Positions 51,146 through 59,086 of a stretch of DNA of 64,000 nucleotides are shown one piece after another; the stretch's first letter is position 1, and every line of letters starts with the position of its first letter. The DNA is taken from positions 35,521 through 99,520 of the forward strand of contig CAWHHZ010000027.1 of NCBI GenBank assembly GCA_963829355.1, written 5' to 3'. A program made the position numbers and the translations under genes. The notes beneath the pieces were generated by a model. The model did no database searches, had not been told where the DNA came from, and was given only the letters and a program-made list of their open reading frames with translations. This DNA is from CAWHHZ01 sp963829355. Its GTDB lineage: Bacteria; Acidobacteriota; Thermoanaerobaculia; Gp7-AA8; JAHWKK01.

Positions 51146-52468
51146 ATGTGTAGAAAGGTTCTTCTACTCCTTGCTGTAGCCAGTCTCTTCATTGTTCCTG
51201 CGGCCGCGGGCCAGACCGCGTCCGATGTCGAGCAGTTGCGCGCGGAAGTCCTGGAGCTGCAGCGACAGATCGAAGCGATGCGTGACAGTGCAGATACCGG
51301 GCAACTCGCCGAGCTCGACCGACGGATCGAGATCCTTACCCGGGAGATCGAGGCGCTCAAGATCGAGAAGGGTGCGCCAGCCGAGGCGGACCGTGCCGAC
51401 GCCGGGCTTGGTCAGGCTGCATCCAAAGTGTACCGCGCCGGTAGTGGCTTTTCGTTCGGCGGCTACGGCGAGATGATTTATCAGAACTTCGACTCCGAAC
51501 GGGACAATGGCTCGTTGAGCGGGAAAAGCGATGAGCTCGACTTCGTCCGCGCCATCCTTTACGCGGGGTACAAGTTCAATGACCGGGTTCTTTTCAATTC
51601 GGAGATCGAGATCGAGCATGCCGACGAGGTGTATCTGGAGTTTGCCTACCTCGACTTCATGCTGCGTGACGAGGTCAACGTCCGCGCCGGAATGCTGCTG
51701 CTGCCGATCGGTCTCGTCAATGAGCTGCACGAGCCCACCGCCTTTCTCGCAGTCAAGCGGCCGGTGACCGAGACAGTCGTGATCCCGAGTACCTGGCGGG
51801 AGAACGGCGCGGGTCTCCACGGAGAAATCGGATCATTCGCGTACCGCGCGTACATCGTCAATGGCCTCCGGGGAGAGAACTTCTCAGCTTCGGGCCTTCG
51901 GGGCGGACGGCAGAAAGGCTCCCACGCTCTCGCGGACGACTTCGCGTTCGCTGGGCGACTCGATTGGGCGCCGGTGGAGGGCGTGCTTCTCGGAGGATCC
52001 CTCTACAGTGGTGGATCAGGACAGGATCTGGGAGTCGACGCAACGACCGACATCCTCGAGCTGCACGCCGACGCTCGCCTTCGCGGGTGGTGGCTTCGTG
52101 GCCTCTGGTCGCAGGCTTCGGTCGATGACGTAGCCGCGCTCAACAACGAGCTCGGGCTCACGGGAAGCAATTCGATCGGTGAAGAGCTCGGTGGCTGGTA
52201 CGGGGAGGTCGGCTATGACCTCTCGACGCTGTTCGACATGGGGCAGATGTCCCTGACGCCCTTCGTCCGCTGGGAAGAGGTCAACACACAGAAGGACGTT
52301 CCGATCGGCTTCTCGGCGAATCCGGCAAACGACCAGGAGATCCTGACCCTCGGAGTTGCGTGGCAGCCGATTCCGCAGGCAGTGATCAAAGCTGACTTCC
52401 AGAACAATGACAATGCAGCCGGCACCGGTGTGGATCAGTTCAGCATCGGCCTCGGCTACATCTTCTGA
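51146..52468 (+). CDS. Outer-membrane beta-barrel protein with N-terminal coiled coil
   Basis: A 440-residue exported protein (signal peptide MCRKVLLLLAVASLFIVPAA ending AAG/Q). A coiled coil follows (ASDVEQLRAEVLELQRQIEA, LAELDRRIEILTREIEALKI), then a porin-like barrel of alternating aromatic and polar strands (SGFSFGGYGEMIYQNFDSER, ELDFVRAILYAGYKFNDRVL, FAYLDFMLRDEVNVRAGMLL, GLWSQASVDDVAALNNELGL) ending DQFSIGLGYIF with a C-terminal Phe. It resembles OprP/OprO-type or trimeric porins with a periplasmic coiled-coil stalk. It lies between apbE and the FMN-binding gene, so it may carry iron or an electron shuttle across the outer membrane. The start is ATG 51146. Confidence 0.85.
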   Translation: MCRKVLLLLAVASLFIVPAAAGQTASDVEQLRAEVLELQRQIEAMRDSADTGQLAELDRRIEILTREIEALKIEKGAPAEADRADAGLGQAASKVYRAGSGFSFGGYGEMIYQNFDSERDNGSLSGKSDELDFVRAILYAGYKFNDRVLFNSEIEIEHADEVYLEFAYLDFMLRDEVNVRAGMLLLPIGLVNELHEPTAFLAVKRPVTETVVIPSTWRENGAGLHGEIGSFAYRAYIVNGLRGENFSASGLRGGRQKGSHALADDFAFAGRLDWAPVEGVLLGGSLYSGGSGQDLGVDATTDILELHADARLRGWWLRGLWSQASVDDVAALNNELGLTGSNSIGEELGGWYGEVGYDLSTLFDMGQMSLTPFVRWEEVNTQKDVPIGFSANPANDQEILTLGVAWQPIPQAVIKADFQNNDNAAGTGVDQFSIGLGYIF

Positions 52469-52473
52469 GGATC

Positions 52474-53010
52474 ATGAATCTACGACATGCAGTCATCACG
52501 ACTCTGATTGTCTGCTTCGCAGTGTCCGGCTCCGGCCGGACACTGCTGACGCAGGACAAGGCTCTCGCAAACGCATTCCCGAAGGGTACGAAAGTCGAGC
52601 GCCAGAGCATTTTTCTCGAGCCCGGCCAGCTCGCGCGCATCCGCGATTTGAGTGGGCAGGAGATCGAGCAGGAGCTCGTCATCCGGTACGTCGGCCGCAA
52701 GAGCGGAGAGGTGGTGGGGTACGCCTATTTTGACGCTCACCGGGTCAGGACATTGCCAGAGACGATCATGGTCGTCGTCGATGCCGATGACGCGATTGAT
52801 CGCGTCGAGATCCTTTCGTTCAGTGAGCCGGCCGAGTATCTGCCGAAGCGACGGTGGCTCGATCAGTTTCTCGGTCGTCCTCTCGACGACGAGCTCGCCC
52901 TCAACCGGGCGATTCGACCGATCTCCGGAGCCACGCTGAGCGGCAGGGCAATCACGAGCTCGTCCCGGAAGATCCTGGCCATTCACGAAGTCGTGAGCAG
53001 TGGACGATAA
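52474..53010 (+). CDS. Exported FMN-binding domain protein, ApbE target
   Basis: A 178-residue protein with signal peptide MNLRHAVITTLIVCFAVSGS and one FMN-binding domain of the NqrC/RnfG C-terminal type. The covalent flavinylation motif is visible as RPISGATLSGRAIT, where Thr154 in SGATLS is the expected attachment site. FDAHRVRTLPETIMVVVDAD and IDRVEILSFSEPAEYLPKRR match the preceding strand and helix. It starts 5 bp after the porin stop and ends overlapping the next gene by 11 bp. Together with ApbE and the haem membrane protein it forms an extracytoplasmic electron-transfer chain, most simply a ferric reductase feeding FeoB. Confidence 0.9.
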   Translation: MNLRHAVITTLIVCFAVSGSGRTLLTQDKALANAFPKGTKVERQSIFLEPGQLARIRDLSGQEIEQELVIRYVGRKSGEVVGYAYFDAHRVRTLPETIMVVVDADDAIDRVEILSFSEPAEYLPKRRWLDQFLGRPLDDELALNRAIRPISGATLSGRAITSSSRKILAIHEVVSSGR

Positions 53011-53479
53011 GGCAAAGCCGTCACTCGAGAGACCAGCCCGGCCTCTCGGTCCCGTGGGGCGGCTGACGCCGCTCCAGAAGTGGTTCCTGCACGTCGCGGT
53101 GATCCTCTCCACCGTAACCGGTGCCCTCTATGCCTGGATGAAGTACTTCGTCGAGTCGGATGATCCGTTTGCAGTCGCGAATCATCCATGGCAACCCACA
53201 CTGCTCCATCTCCACATCGTCGCAGTTCCGCTTCTCGTTTTCGGCCTCGGCTGGATCGCATCGGTTCATATCGGTCCGAAGTACCGTTCGAGGACCAGAA
53301 TCGCGCGTAAGAGTGGATTGATCATGATGGCGATCGCCGGCATCATGATCCTCAGCGGGTATCTGCTGCAGGTGTTCACGGGTGAGCTCGTACTCGAGAT
53401 CAGCGCGTGGACCCACTGGATCAGCTCGTGCGTCTTCGTCCTCGGGTATCTCGTCCATCAGGTCGTGAAGCCGTCCTGA
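53000..53479 (+). CDS. Haem-binding membrane protein, DUF4405/cytochrome b561-like
   Basis: A 159-residue protein with four helices: LQKWFLHVAVILSTVTGALY, LLHLHIVAVPLLVFGLGWIA, GLIMMAIAGIMILSGYLLQV and WTHWISSCVFVLGYLVHQVV. Histidines sit in helix 1 (FLHV), helix 2 (HLH) and helix 4 (THW and VHQ), well placed to ligate two b-haems on opposite sides of the membrane. Translation starts at GTG 53000 inside the FMN-protein gene. This family commonly accompanies FMN-binding proteins and would carry quinol electrons to the periplasmic flavin. Confidence 0.8.
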   Translation: MDDKAKPSLERPARPLGPVGRLTPLQKWFLHVAVILSTVTGALYAWMKYFVESDDPFAVANHPWQPTLLHLHIVAVPLLVFGLGWIASVHIGPKYRSRTRIARKSGLIMMAIAGIMILSGYLLQVFTGELVLEISAWTHWISSCVFVLGYLVHQVVKPS

Positions 53480-53546
53480 CACGCTGCAGATTCGAGGGAA
53501 CCGCGGCTCGTCGCTTGCAGAAGGCGCGAGGGGAGGACTCGTCAAA

Positions 53547-53894
53547 ATGAAATCACTCACCCTGTTCGCCATTGTGAGCGCCGCTCTACTCGCTGGTTGT
53601 TCGACCTCGATGTCGGCTCCCGGAGACTGCGATTCGATCACCCTCGGTGACCAGGTCGTGTCAGCAGATGCCCTGGTCAGGCAGGTCGGACTTGCCGAGG
53701 CGGAGGCAGAGGCGATGAAGGATGGGATTCCTTTCGGTAGCCGGAATGCGGAGTGGAACGATCTCAAGGCCCTGATTCAGCCGGGCGACCAGGTCTGGTT
53801 CTACCGGGACAACCGCGCCATGGCCGGAGCGGAGGGTTACGTACTCGTTCGCGACTGCGACGTGATGGCCTTCGTCATGACGACCAAGTACTGA
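53547..53894 (+). CDS. Small lipoprotein, unknown function
   Basis: A 115-residue lipoprotein (MKSLTLFAIVSAALLAGCST, lipobox LAGC). The mature part has two further Cys (GDCDSI and VRDCDV), possibly a disulphide. A WNDLKALIQPGDQVWFYRDN and YVLVRDCDVMAFVMTTKY region follows, suggesting a small beta-sheet fold. It is preceded by GAGGGGAGGA. It lies 67 bp after the haem protein gene and may or may not belong to that operon. No family is recognised. Confidence 0.75.
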   Translation: MKSLTLFAIVSAALLAGCSTSMSAPGDCDSITLGDQVVSADALVRQVGLAEAEAEAMKDGIPFGSRNAEWNDLKALIQPGDQVWFYRDNRAMAGAEGYVLVRDCDVMAFVMTTKY

Positions 53895-53925
53895 GGTTGT
53901 CGGGCGATCCGCTAAGATCAGCTTC

Positions 53926-54447
53926 ATGAAATTCGATCTGGACGAAGCGATTCGAGTGCTGTTTCGTACACCCGCCGTTTTCTACGCCTGGCTCGGTGAC
54001 ATGCCTGCCGCGCGCGTTCACGAGAACGAGGGACCGGAGACCTGGAGCGCGTTCGATATCGTCGGACACTTGATCCAGGGAGAGAAGCATGACTGGATCC
54101 CGAGGCTTCGGCTGATCCTCTCGAAGCAGCAGAAGCCGTTCGAGCCCTTCGACCGCACGGCCATGATCGAAGCGGACCGCGGGAGACAGATGCGGGAACT
54201 GCTCGACGAGTTCCGGAATCTGCGGCTCGACAACGTGAAGACTCTCAGAGAGATGAGTCTCACGGAAGGTGACCTCGACCGGAAAGGCAGTCATCCCGAC
54301 CTCGGATCCGTCACCATCCGAGAGCTCATCGCCACCTGGGTCGCCCACGATCAGACGCACCTGGCACAGGCGGGGCGCGTGCTCACGAAATCGTACGGCA
54401 GCCAGGTCGGACCGTGGAGGCCATACTTCTCACTTCTGAGTGATTGA
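53926..54447 (+). CDS. DinB-superfamily protein
   Basis: A 173-residue four-helix protein of the DinB/YfiT family. The putative metal-binding His triad is in IVGHLIQGEKHDW (first His) and WVAHDQTHLAQAGRV (second and third), spaced as in DinB_2 proteins. MKFDLDEAIRVLFRTPAVFY and ETWSAFDIVGHL are typical N-terminal features. Members are metal-dependent thiol transferases or stress proteins with diverse substrates; the role here is unassigned. It is monocistronic. Confidence 0.88.
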   Translation: MKFDLDEAIRVLFRTPAVFYAWLGDMPAARVHENEGPETWSAFDIVGHLIQGEKHDWIPRLRLILSKQQKPFEPFDRTAMIEADRGRQMRELLDEFRNLRLDNVKTLREMSLTEGDLDRKGSHPDLGSVTIRELIATWVAHDQTHLAQAGRVLTKSYGSQVGPWRPYFSLLSD

Positions 54448-55005
54448 AGCAGGTGCGCCGGCTCCAGACCGGCCGACTCCGCCGCGAGGAAGTCGTGGCA
54501 CGTGGCACCATTCTTCGCTGGCCGGGCTGAGGCCCAACGGCCCGAACTCGGCGCGCAAAAGCGGAACGCTGACGATCCCGCTCCGCAGGATCGTCGGCGG
54601 CATGAGGGTTTCCAGGCCCTCGCATGAGCGATCTTGAATTTCTCCGCCACAACAGTGATTTTTCGTCCACTCGCACCTCGGCGAGATGTCAGTGCTCCGC
54701 TCTTGAGTTCGGGCCATTTGGCTTGGGCCGTTGGCGGTGACTGAGGCTTGCTGGAGGGCTGGAGCCATCCGCGAAACGCACGAGGACGCCCGACCTCCAG
54801 GTGCCAGGTGTTGCCTCCATGTTGGGGTGATCCTCGGACCGTAAGGTCAACATCTTCAGCACGATATGCGCGTCGCCTCCTCGAACGAGCTCGCCGAGGA
54901 GATCGTGACCAGTGTCATCCAGGAGGGTGACTGCGATCACGTCCCGACGCACATTCGGTTACAAGAATGGGTCATCCAAATCACCAACGAACCAAGGAGA
55001 CCGCG
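54448..55005. other. 558-bp gene-poor spacer with short palindromes
   Basis: GCCGGCTCCAGACCGGC (about 54463-54479) and GGGCTGAGGCCC, followed by GGATCGTCGGCGGCATGAGG, resemble the palindromes at 9941-9992. A minus-strand frame at 54689-54952 reads MRRDVIAVTLLDDTGHDLLG, then ELVRGGDAHIVLKMLTL. It has no ribosome site and its last third is out of character, so it is not called as a gene. It could be a gene remnant. Confidence 0.4.
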
Positions 55006-55989
55006 ATGACGAAGCGAAGCTTTATCCTGTTGTTCGTACTGATCCTGGTTGCATCGACGCCAGCGATCTCGGCCCAGCAAACGAAACGGCTCGGATTCTC
55101 GGGAGGTCCCGAGGGAGGTACGTTCCAGTACTTCTCCAATGGAATCTCGATCCGTCTGTCGAAGACGCTCCCCAATGTCGAGGTATCGAACACGGCATCG
55201 GCTGGTTCCCTGGAGAATCTCCGGCGCGTCAACTCGGGTGAGGCAGATTTCGGAATCGTCTACTCGGGCGACACCTATCTCGGACGGCACGGCAAACTCA
55301 CCCAGGACGACAACAAGTACGAGAACGTTCAGGCGATGGCCTATCTCTACGGCGCTCCGGCTCACCTGGTGACGCTCGCCAGCAGCGGTATCAAAAACGT
55401 CAATGATCTCGCCGGCAAACGCGTCGCGGTCGGTGGACCGGGCTCTGGGGCGGCAAGCGCTGCACAACGGTACTTCACGGCCATCGGACTGTGGGACAAG
55501 ATGGATGTCGAGTTCCTCGGCTACTCCGAGGCCGCCTCAGCACTCGGCGACAAACTGATCGACGCCTTCTGGGTCTTCGCCGGATATCCGAACTCCTCAG
55601 TCATTCAGGCCGCAGCCTCGAACGACATCAGAATGATCGACCTCGTCGCCGCTGGCGAGAAGGCTGGATTCTTCGAGGACTATCCGTTCTACACGACCCT
55701 GACGATTCCGAAGGGGACGTATTCTGGTGTCGACTACCCAGTGAAGTCCTTCCAGGACTCGGCACTCTGGGTTGCAGGAAAGCACGTCGACCCGAAAGTG
55801 GTCGAGGCAGCCCTCCGCGAGATCTTTTCCGACGCGGGCCTCGCCTTCATGGTGAAGGTCAAGAGCACGGCCAAGGCGATGTCCGTCGATGGTGCGCTCG
55901 AAGGGATCGTCACTCCGATTCATCCCGGCGCCGAGAAGTTCTGGAAGGCGAACGGGCTGAAAATCACACCGGCGCAGTCAGCACGCTGA
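55006..55989 (+). CDS. TAXI-family TRAP transporter solute-binding protein
   Basis: A 327-residue periplasmic binding protein. The signal peptide is MTKRSFILLFVLILVASTPA. The family blocks are RLGFSGGPEGGTFQYFSNGI (the TAXI GG-x-x-GTY/F motif), VSNTASAGSLENLRRVNSGE and ADFGIVYSGDTYLGRHG, then GKRVAVGGPGSGAASAAQRY and DKLIDAFWVFAGYPNSSVIQ. TAXI proteins deliver C4-dicarboxylates, glutamate or related anions to a fused permease. AAGGAGA seven bases before ATG 55006 is a strong site. It is followed after 9 bp by the permease gene, so this is the head of a five-gene transport operon. Confidence 0.94.
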   Translation: MTKRSFILLFVLILVASTPAISAQQTKRLGFSGGPEGGTFQYFSNGISIRLSKTLPNVEVSNTASAGSLENLRRVNSGEADFGIVYSGDTYLGRHGKLTQDDNKYENVQAMAYLYGAPAHLVTLASSGIKNVNDLAGKRVAVGGPGSGAASAAQRYFTAIGLWDKMDVEFLGYSEAASALGDKLIDAFWVFAGYPNSSVIQAAASNDIRMIDLVAAGEKAGFFEDYPFYTTLTIPKGTYSGVDYPVKSFQDSALWVAGKHVDPKVVEAALREIFSDAGLAFMVKVKSTAKAMSVDGALEGIVTPIHPGAEKFWKANGLKITPAQSAR

Positions 55990-55998
55990 GGCGGAACC

Positions 55999-58440
55999 GT
56001 GGACAAACCGCCGAATGTAGAAGCACCGGTCGTAGAAACCTCCGGCCCGGAAAAGGGCGAGTCGAAAAACGAGCTCGCTGAGCTTCTCGAGAAAGACGCG
56101 AAGACAGCGCGTCCGGTCACCGGCCCCTGGCACTGGCTGGTGGCCGCTCTCGGCGGCTTCATGGTGCTGTTCTATTTCTATGCTGCCGGCGTCTCGTCGG
56201 TCGCCACTCACTACCACCGGGGCGTCTACGTCTTCATTACGTACGTGCTGGTCTTTCTGCTCTATCCGGCACCGCGGAAGTCGATGCGCGTCGTCCTGTC
56301 ACTGTTCTGTGGATTCCTGCTGGCAAGTACGATCGCCGTACTCGTCGCGTATGGCGACGTCGCGGTTTTCCACGAACGCCTCACCGCAATTGGCGCGGCC
56401 TGGGGTGAGGGCGGACTCGGTGCCGCCCTCGTCCAGGCTGCCACTCTCTGGCCGCTGTTTCTCGGAACGCTCATTCTGGCTGCAGGACTCTGGTTCGCCG
56501 ACCGGGAGATGGCGATCCGATGGCCGATGAACCCGACCGCCAACGACATTCTCCTGGCGATCGCGGCGGCGGCATCGGTTCTCTATTGGATTGTCGAGTT
56601 CGAAGGTTTGAACTACCGCGCAGGCGCAGAGACCGAGCTGGACGCTTTCGTGAGCATCGTCGGCATCCTTCTCTCGCTCGAAGTGTGTCGCAGGGTTCTG
56701 GGGTTGGCGATGACGTCGATCGGCGTCGCGATGCTGGCGTATGCGTATTTCGGAGCATACCTGCCAGATCTGATTGCCCACCGAGGATTCGGAGTCGAGC
56801 GCCTCGCCACCGCCTTGTTCGTCACGACCAACGGCATTTTCGGGATCATGGCGAACGTCCTCGCGACGTACGTCATCCTCTTCATCTTCTTCGGAGCGTT
56901 TCTCCACAAGTCGGGTGCAGGAAAATTCTTCATCGATCTACCGATGGCACTCGCGGGGAAATCGACGGGTGGCCCGGCCAAAGTCGCCGTCATGGCATCC
57001 GCGCTGTTTGGGTCTGTGTCCGGCAGTGCGATCGCGAACACCGTATCGACCGGCGCCTTCACGATCCCGCTGATGAAACGGGCTGGGTTCAAACCACACG
57101 TCGCCGGAGCAATTGAGCCCGCGGCCTCGATCGGCGGGATGTTCATGCCACCGATCATGGGAGCCGGCGGTTTTCTGATGGCGGAGCTGACCGAGACCCC
57201 GTACGCCCACATCATGCTGATCGCCATCTTCCCGGCGCTCCTCTACTTCTTCTCGGTCTTCTGCATGATCCATTTCGAGGCGAAGAAGAACAACATTCAG
57301 GGAATCGTAGGCGATGACCTTCCTCACTGGACCGTGGTGCTCCGGCGTGAATGGTACTTTTCGCTGCCGCTCGTGATCATCACCGTCCTGATGATCATGG
57401 GACGCTCGCCCGGTTTCTCGGCGTTCTGGGCAACGATCTCGTGCATCGTGATCAGCTGGTTCCGCAAGGAAACACGAATGGGTCTCCGGGAGATCTGGGA
57501 AGCGATTCAGACCGGAGCGCGCAACACGTTGATCATCGGCGCCACCCTCGGAGTGATCGGAATCATCGTCGGCACGATCTCGCTGACCGGCATCGGACTG
57601 AAATTCTCCGACATCATCATTTCGCTGGCCGGCGGACAGCTGCTCCCGGCGATCCTTCTGGTCGGGATCGCATCTCTGGTCCTCGGCATGGGAGTTCCGG
57701 TCACCGCCGCATACCTGATTACCGCCGTGCTGGCCGTACCGCCGCTGATGGAGATGGGGGTCGTACTGATCGCCGCTCACATGATCGTCTACTGGTTCAG
57801 TCAGGATTCGAACATCACGCCGCCCGTGTGCGTGGCGGCATACGCGGGAGCGGCCATCGCTGGATCGGACCCGTGGAAAACGGGATGGACCGCGTTCAAG
57901 TTTGCGAAGCTGCTGTACGTCGTCCCAATTCTCTTCGCCTTCACTCCTGCAATTCTGTTCGAAGGGAAGCCTCTGGTCGCTCCCGAGATGAACGACCAGA
58001 TCATGGGCGGGATGGTGATGGAAGTTCAGATCACCGACGGTGACGCTGTCGAAAAGGGTGACGTGATCGCGACCGTGCTCGATGGAGATGATATTCGCGA
58101 GATCACGGCGAGCCGCGACGGGGTCGTGAAGAATGTCCTGATTTCTGGTGGAGGGCTCCTCGACAGCGGAGCAGTCATCGCCGAAACCTCACCGAAGCCG
58201 GCAAAGATCTTCTCGTCCATGTTCTCTGCAGTCCTGGGGACGATTGCATTCTCGGCCCTGACGATGGGCTTCCTGATCCGCCGAACCAATATCCCCGAAT
58301 GGCTGGTTCTCGCCGCCGCGACCGTGTTGCTGTACTGGCCGACGTACATGACGGACGCGATAGGGCTGATCCTCGTCGTCGTTGTCGTCTTCAGTCAGAA
58401 GTGGAGGCGGAATGATTTACAACCGGCGCCCGCAACCTGA
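55999..58440 (+). CDS. TRAP transporter fused permease (DctQM type) with an embedded lipoyl-like domain
   Basis: An 813-residue inner-membrane protein. After a charged N-terminus (about 1-45), the small-subunit-like helices run to about residue 170. The large DctM-like permease follows with FFGAFLHKSGAGKFFIDLPM, VSGSAIANTVSTGAFTIPLM, AASIGGMFMPPIMGAGGFLM, GIIVGTISLTGIGLKFSDII and ITPPVCVAAYAGAAIAGSDP. At about residues 670-735 a soluble segment appears: GMVMEVQITDGDAVEKGDVI, DDIREITASRDGVVKNVLIS, GGGLLDSGAVIAE. This is a barrel-sandwich hybrid fold like biotinyl/lipoyl domains, without the modified lysine. Two or three further helices close the protein. GTG 55999 has GAGG upstream. It imports organic acids using the ion gradient. 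Confidence 0.92.
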   Translation: MDKPPNVEAPVVETSGPEKGESKNELAELLEKDAKTARPVTGPWHWLVAALGGFMVLFYFYAAGVSSVATHYHRGVYVFITYVLVFLLYPAPRKSMRVVLSLFCGFLLASTIAVLVAYGDVAVFHERLTAIGAAWGEGGLGAALVQAATLWPLFLGTLILAAGLWFADREMAIRWPMNPTANDILLAIAAAASVLYWIVEFEGLNYRAGAETELDAFVSIVGILLSLEVCRRVLGLAMTSIGVAMLAYAYFGAYLPDLIAHRGFGVERLATALFVTTNGIFGIMANVLATYVILFIFFGAFLHKSGAGKFFIDLPMALAGKSTGGPAKVAVMASALFGSVSGSAIANTVSTGAFTIPLMKRAGFKPHVAGAIEPAASIGGMFMPPIMGAGGFLMAELTETPYAHIMLIAIFPALLYFFSVFCMIHFEAKKNNIQGIVGDDLPHWTVVLRREWYFSLPLVIITVLMIMGRSPGFSAFWATISCIVISWFRKETRMGLREIWEAIQTGARNTLIIGATLGVIGIIVGTISLTGIGLKFSDIIISLAGGQLLPAILLVGIASLVLGMGVPVTAAYLITAVLAVPPLMEMGVVLIAAHMIVYWFSQDSNITPPVCVAAYAGAAIAGSDPWKTGWTAFKFAKLLYVVPILFAFTPAILFEGKPLVAPEMNDQIMGGMVMEVQITDGDAVEKGDVIATVLDGDDIREITASRDGVVKNVLISGGGLLDSGAVIAETSPKPAKIFSSMFSAVLGTIAFSALTMGFLIRRTNIPEWLVLAAATVLLYWPTYMTDAIGLILVVVVVFSQKWRRNDLQPAPAT

Positions 58441-58502
58441 TGAGGGCTGCATCACGAACGAAGCCACCAACGACGCGAAACTCATGAAGAGGTGACTCAG
58501 CG

Positions 58503-58988
58503 ATGCTGCCGAAAGTTCGCACCGTCATGTACTGCACCGGTCTCACGTCGAAGAGCAAAACCATCTTCGCGAGAGCTTACACACTGGCCAAACAGTTGGG
58601 CGCCGAACTGGTGGTCCTGCACGTGATCGAAACTCTGACGGCACGGCAGCGGGCACTGGTGGAAGGCTACTCGGGCCAGGGAACGCTCGGTCCCCTGATC
58701 GACGAGGTCGAGGCAAACGCCGCGAAGAAGCTGCCGGCACAGATCGAAGAGCTCTGTGCGGAGACCTCACAGGAGAACGTATGGCGAGACACCGTGACAC
58801 GGATCATCGTCGCCAGCGGAGACGTAATCGAGCAGATTCTCGAGCATGTCGAATCAGTCGGCGCAGAGATCGTCGTGGTGGGTGCTCATCCGCCCGCCAC
58901 GTTGCCTGAGCGCCTGACGGGTTCGGTCGCACACCGGCTCCTTCGCGAGTGTCCGGTGCCGGTCCTGACCGTCAGATTCGACGGATAG
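58503..58988 (+). CDS. Universal stress protein (UspA family)
   Basis: A 161-residue cytoplasmic protein. VRTVMYCTGLTSKSKTIFAR opens the Rossmann-like fold. AKQLGAELVVLHVIETL and IVVVGAHPPATLPERLTGSV, then AHRLLRECPVPVLTV form the second half with the family GS-V-A-H motif. The ATP-binding G-x2-G-x9-G-S signature is only partly kept (GAHPPATLPERLTGS). AGAGGTGA lies 11 bases before ATG 58503. It sits inside the TRAP operon between the permease and the porin; USP domains often regulate the transporters they accompany (as TeaD does for TeaABC). Confidence 0.9.
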   Translation: MLPKVRTVMYCTGLTSKSKTIFARAYTLAKQLGAELVVLHVIETLTARQRALVEGYSGQGTLGPLIDEVEANAAKKLPAQIEELCAETSQENVWRDTVTRIIVASGDVIEQILEHVESVGAEIVVVGAHPPATLPERLTGSVAHRLLRECPVPVLTVRFDG

Positions 58989-59086
58989 ATCAGATGCAAG
59001 TGGGCTCGGATGAGCCCGGAGTCGAAACGGGGGCCATCGGCCTCGATACGAAGACAAATCGGGTAACTCTAACGGAAGGAAACGTC

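Noticed and set aside
54689..54952. Minus-strand frame in the spacer before the TRAP operon
   Set aside because: The first 60 residues look protein-like, but there is no ribosome site and the rest is low quality. It is left as a possible remnant.
58000..58205. Functional lipoylation or biotinylation site in the TRAP permease
   Set aside because: The hairpin turn that should hold DKA or MKM reads DGDDIRE, with no lysine to modify. Only the fold, not the modification, is claimed.
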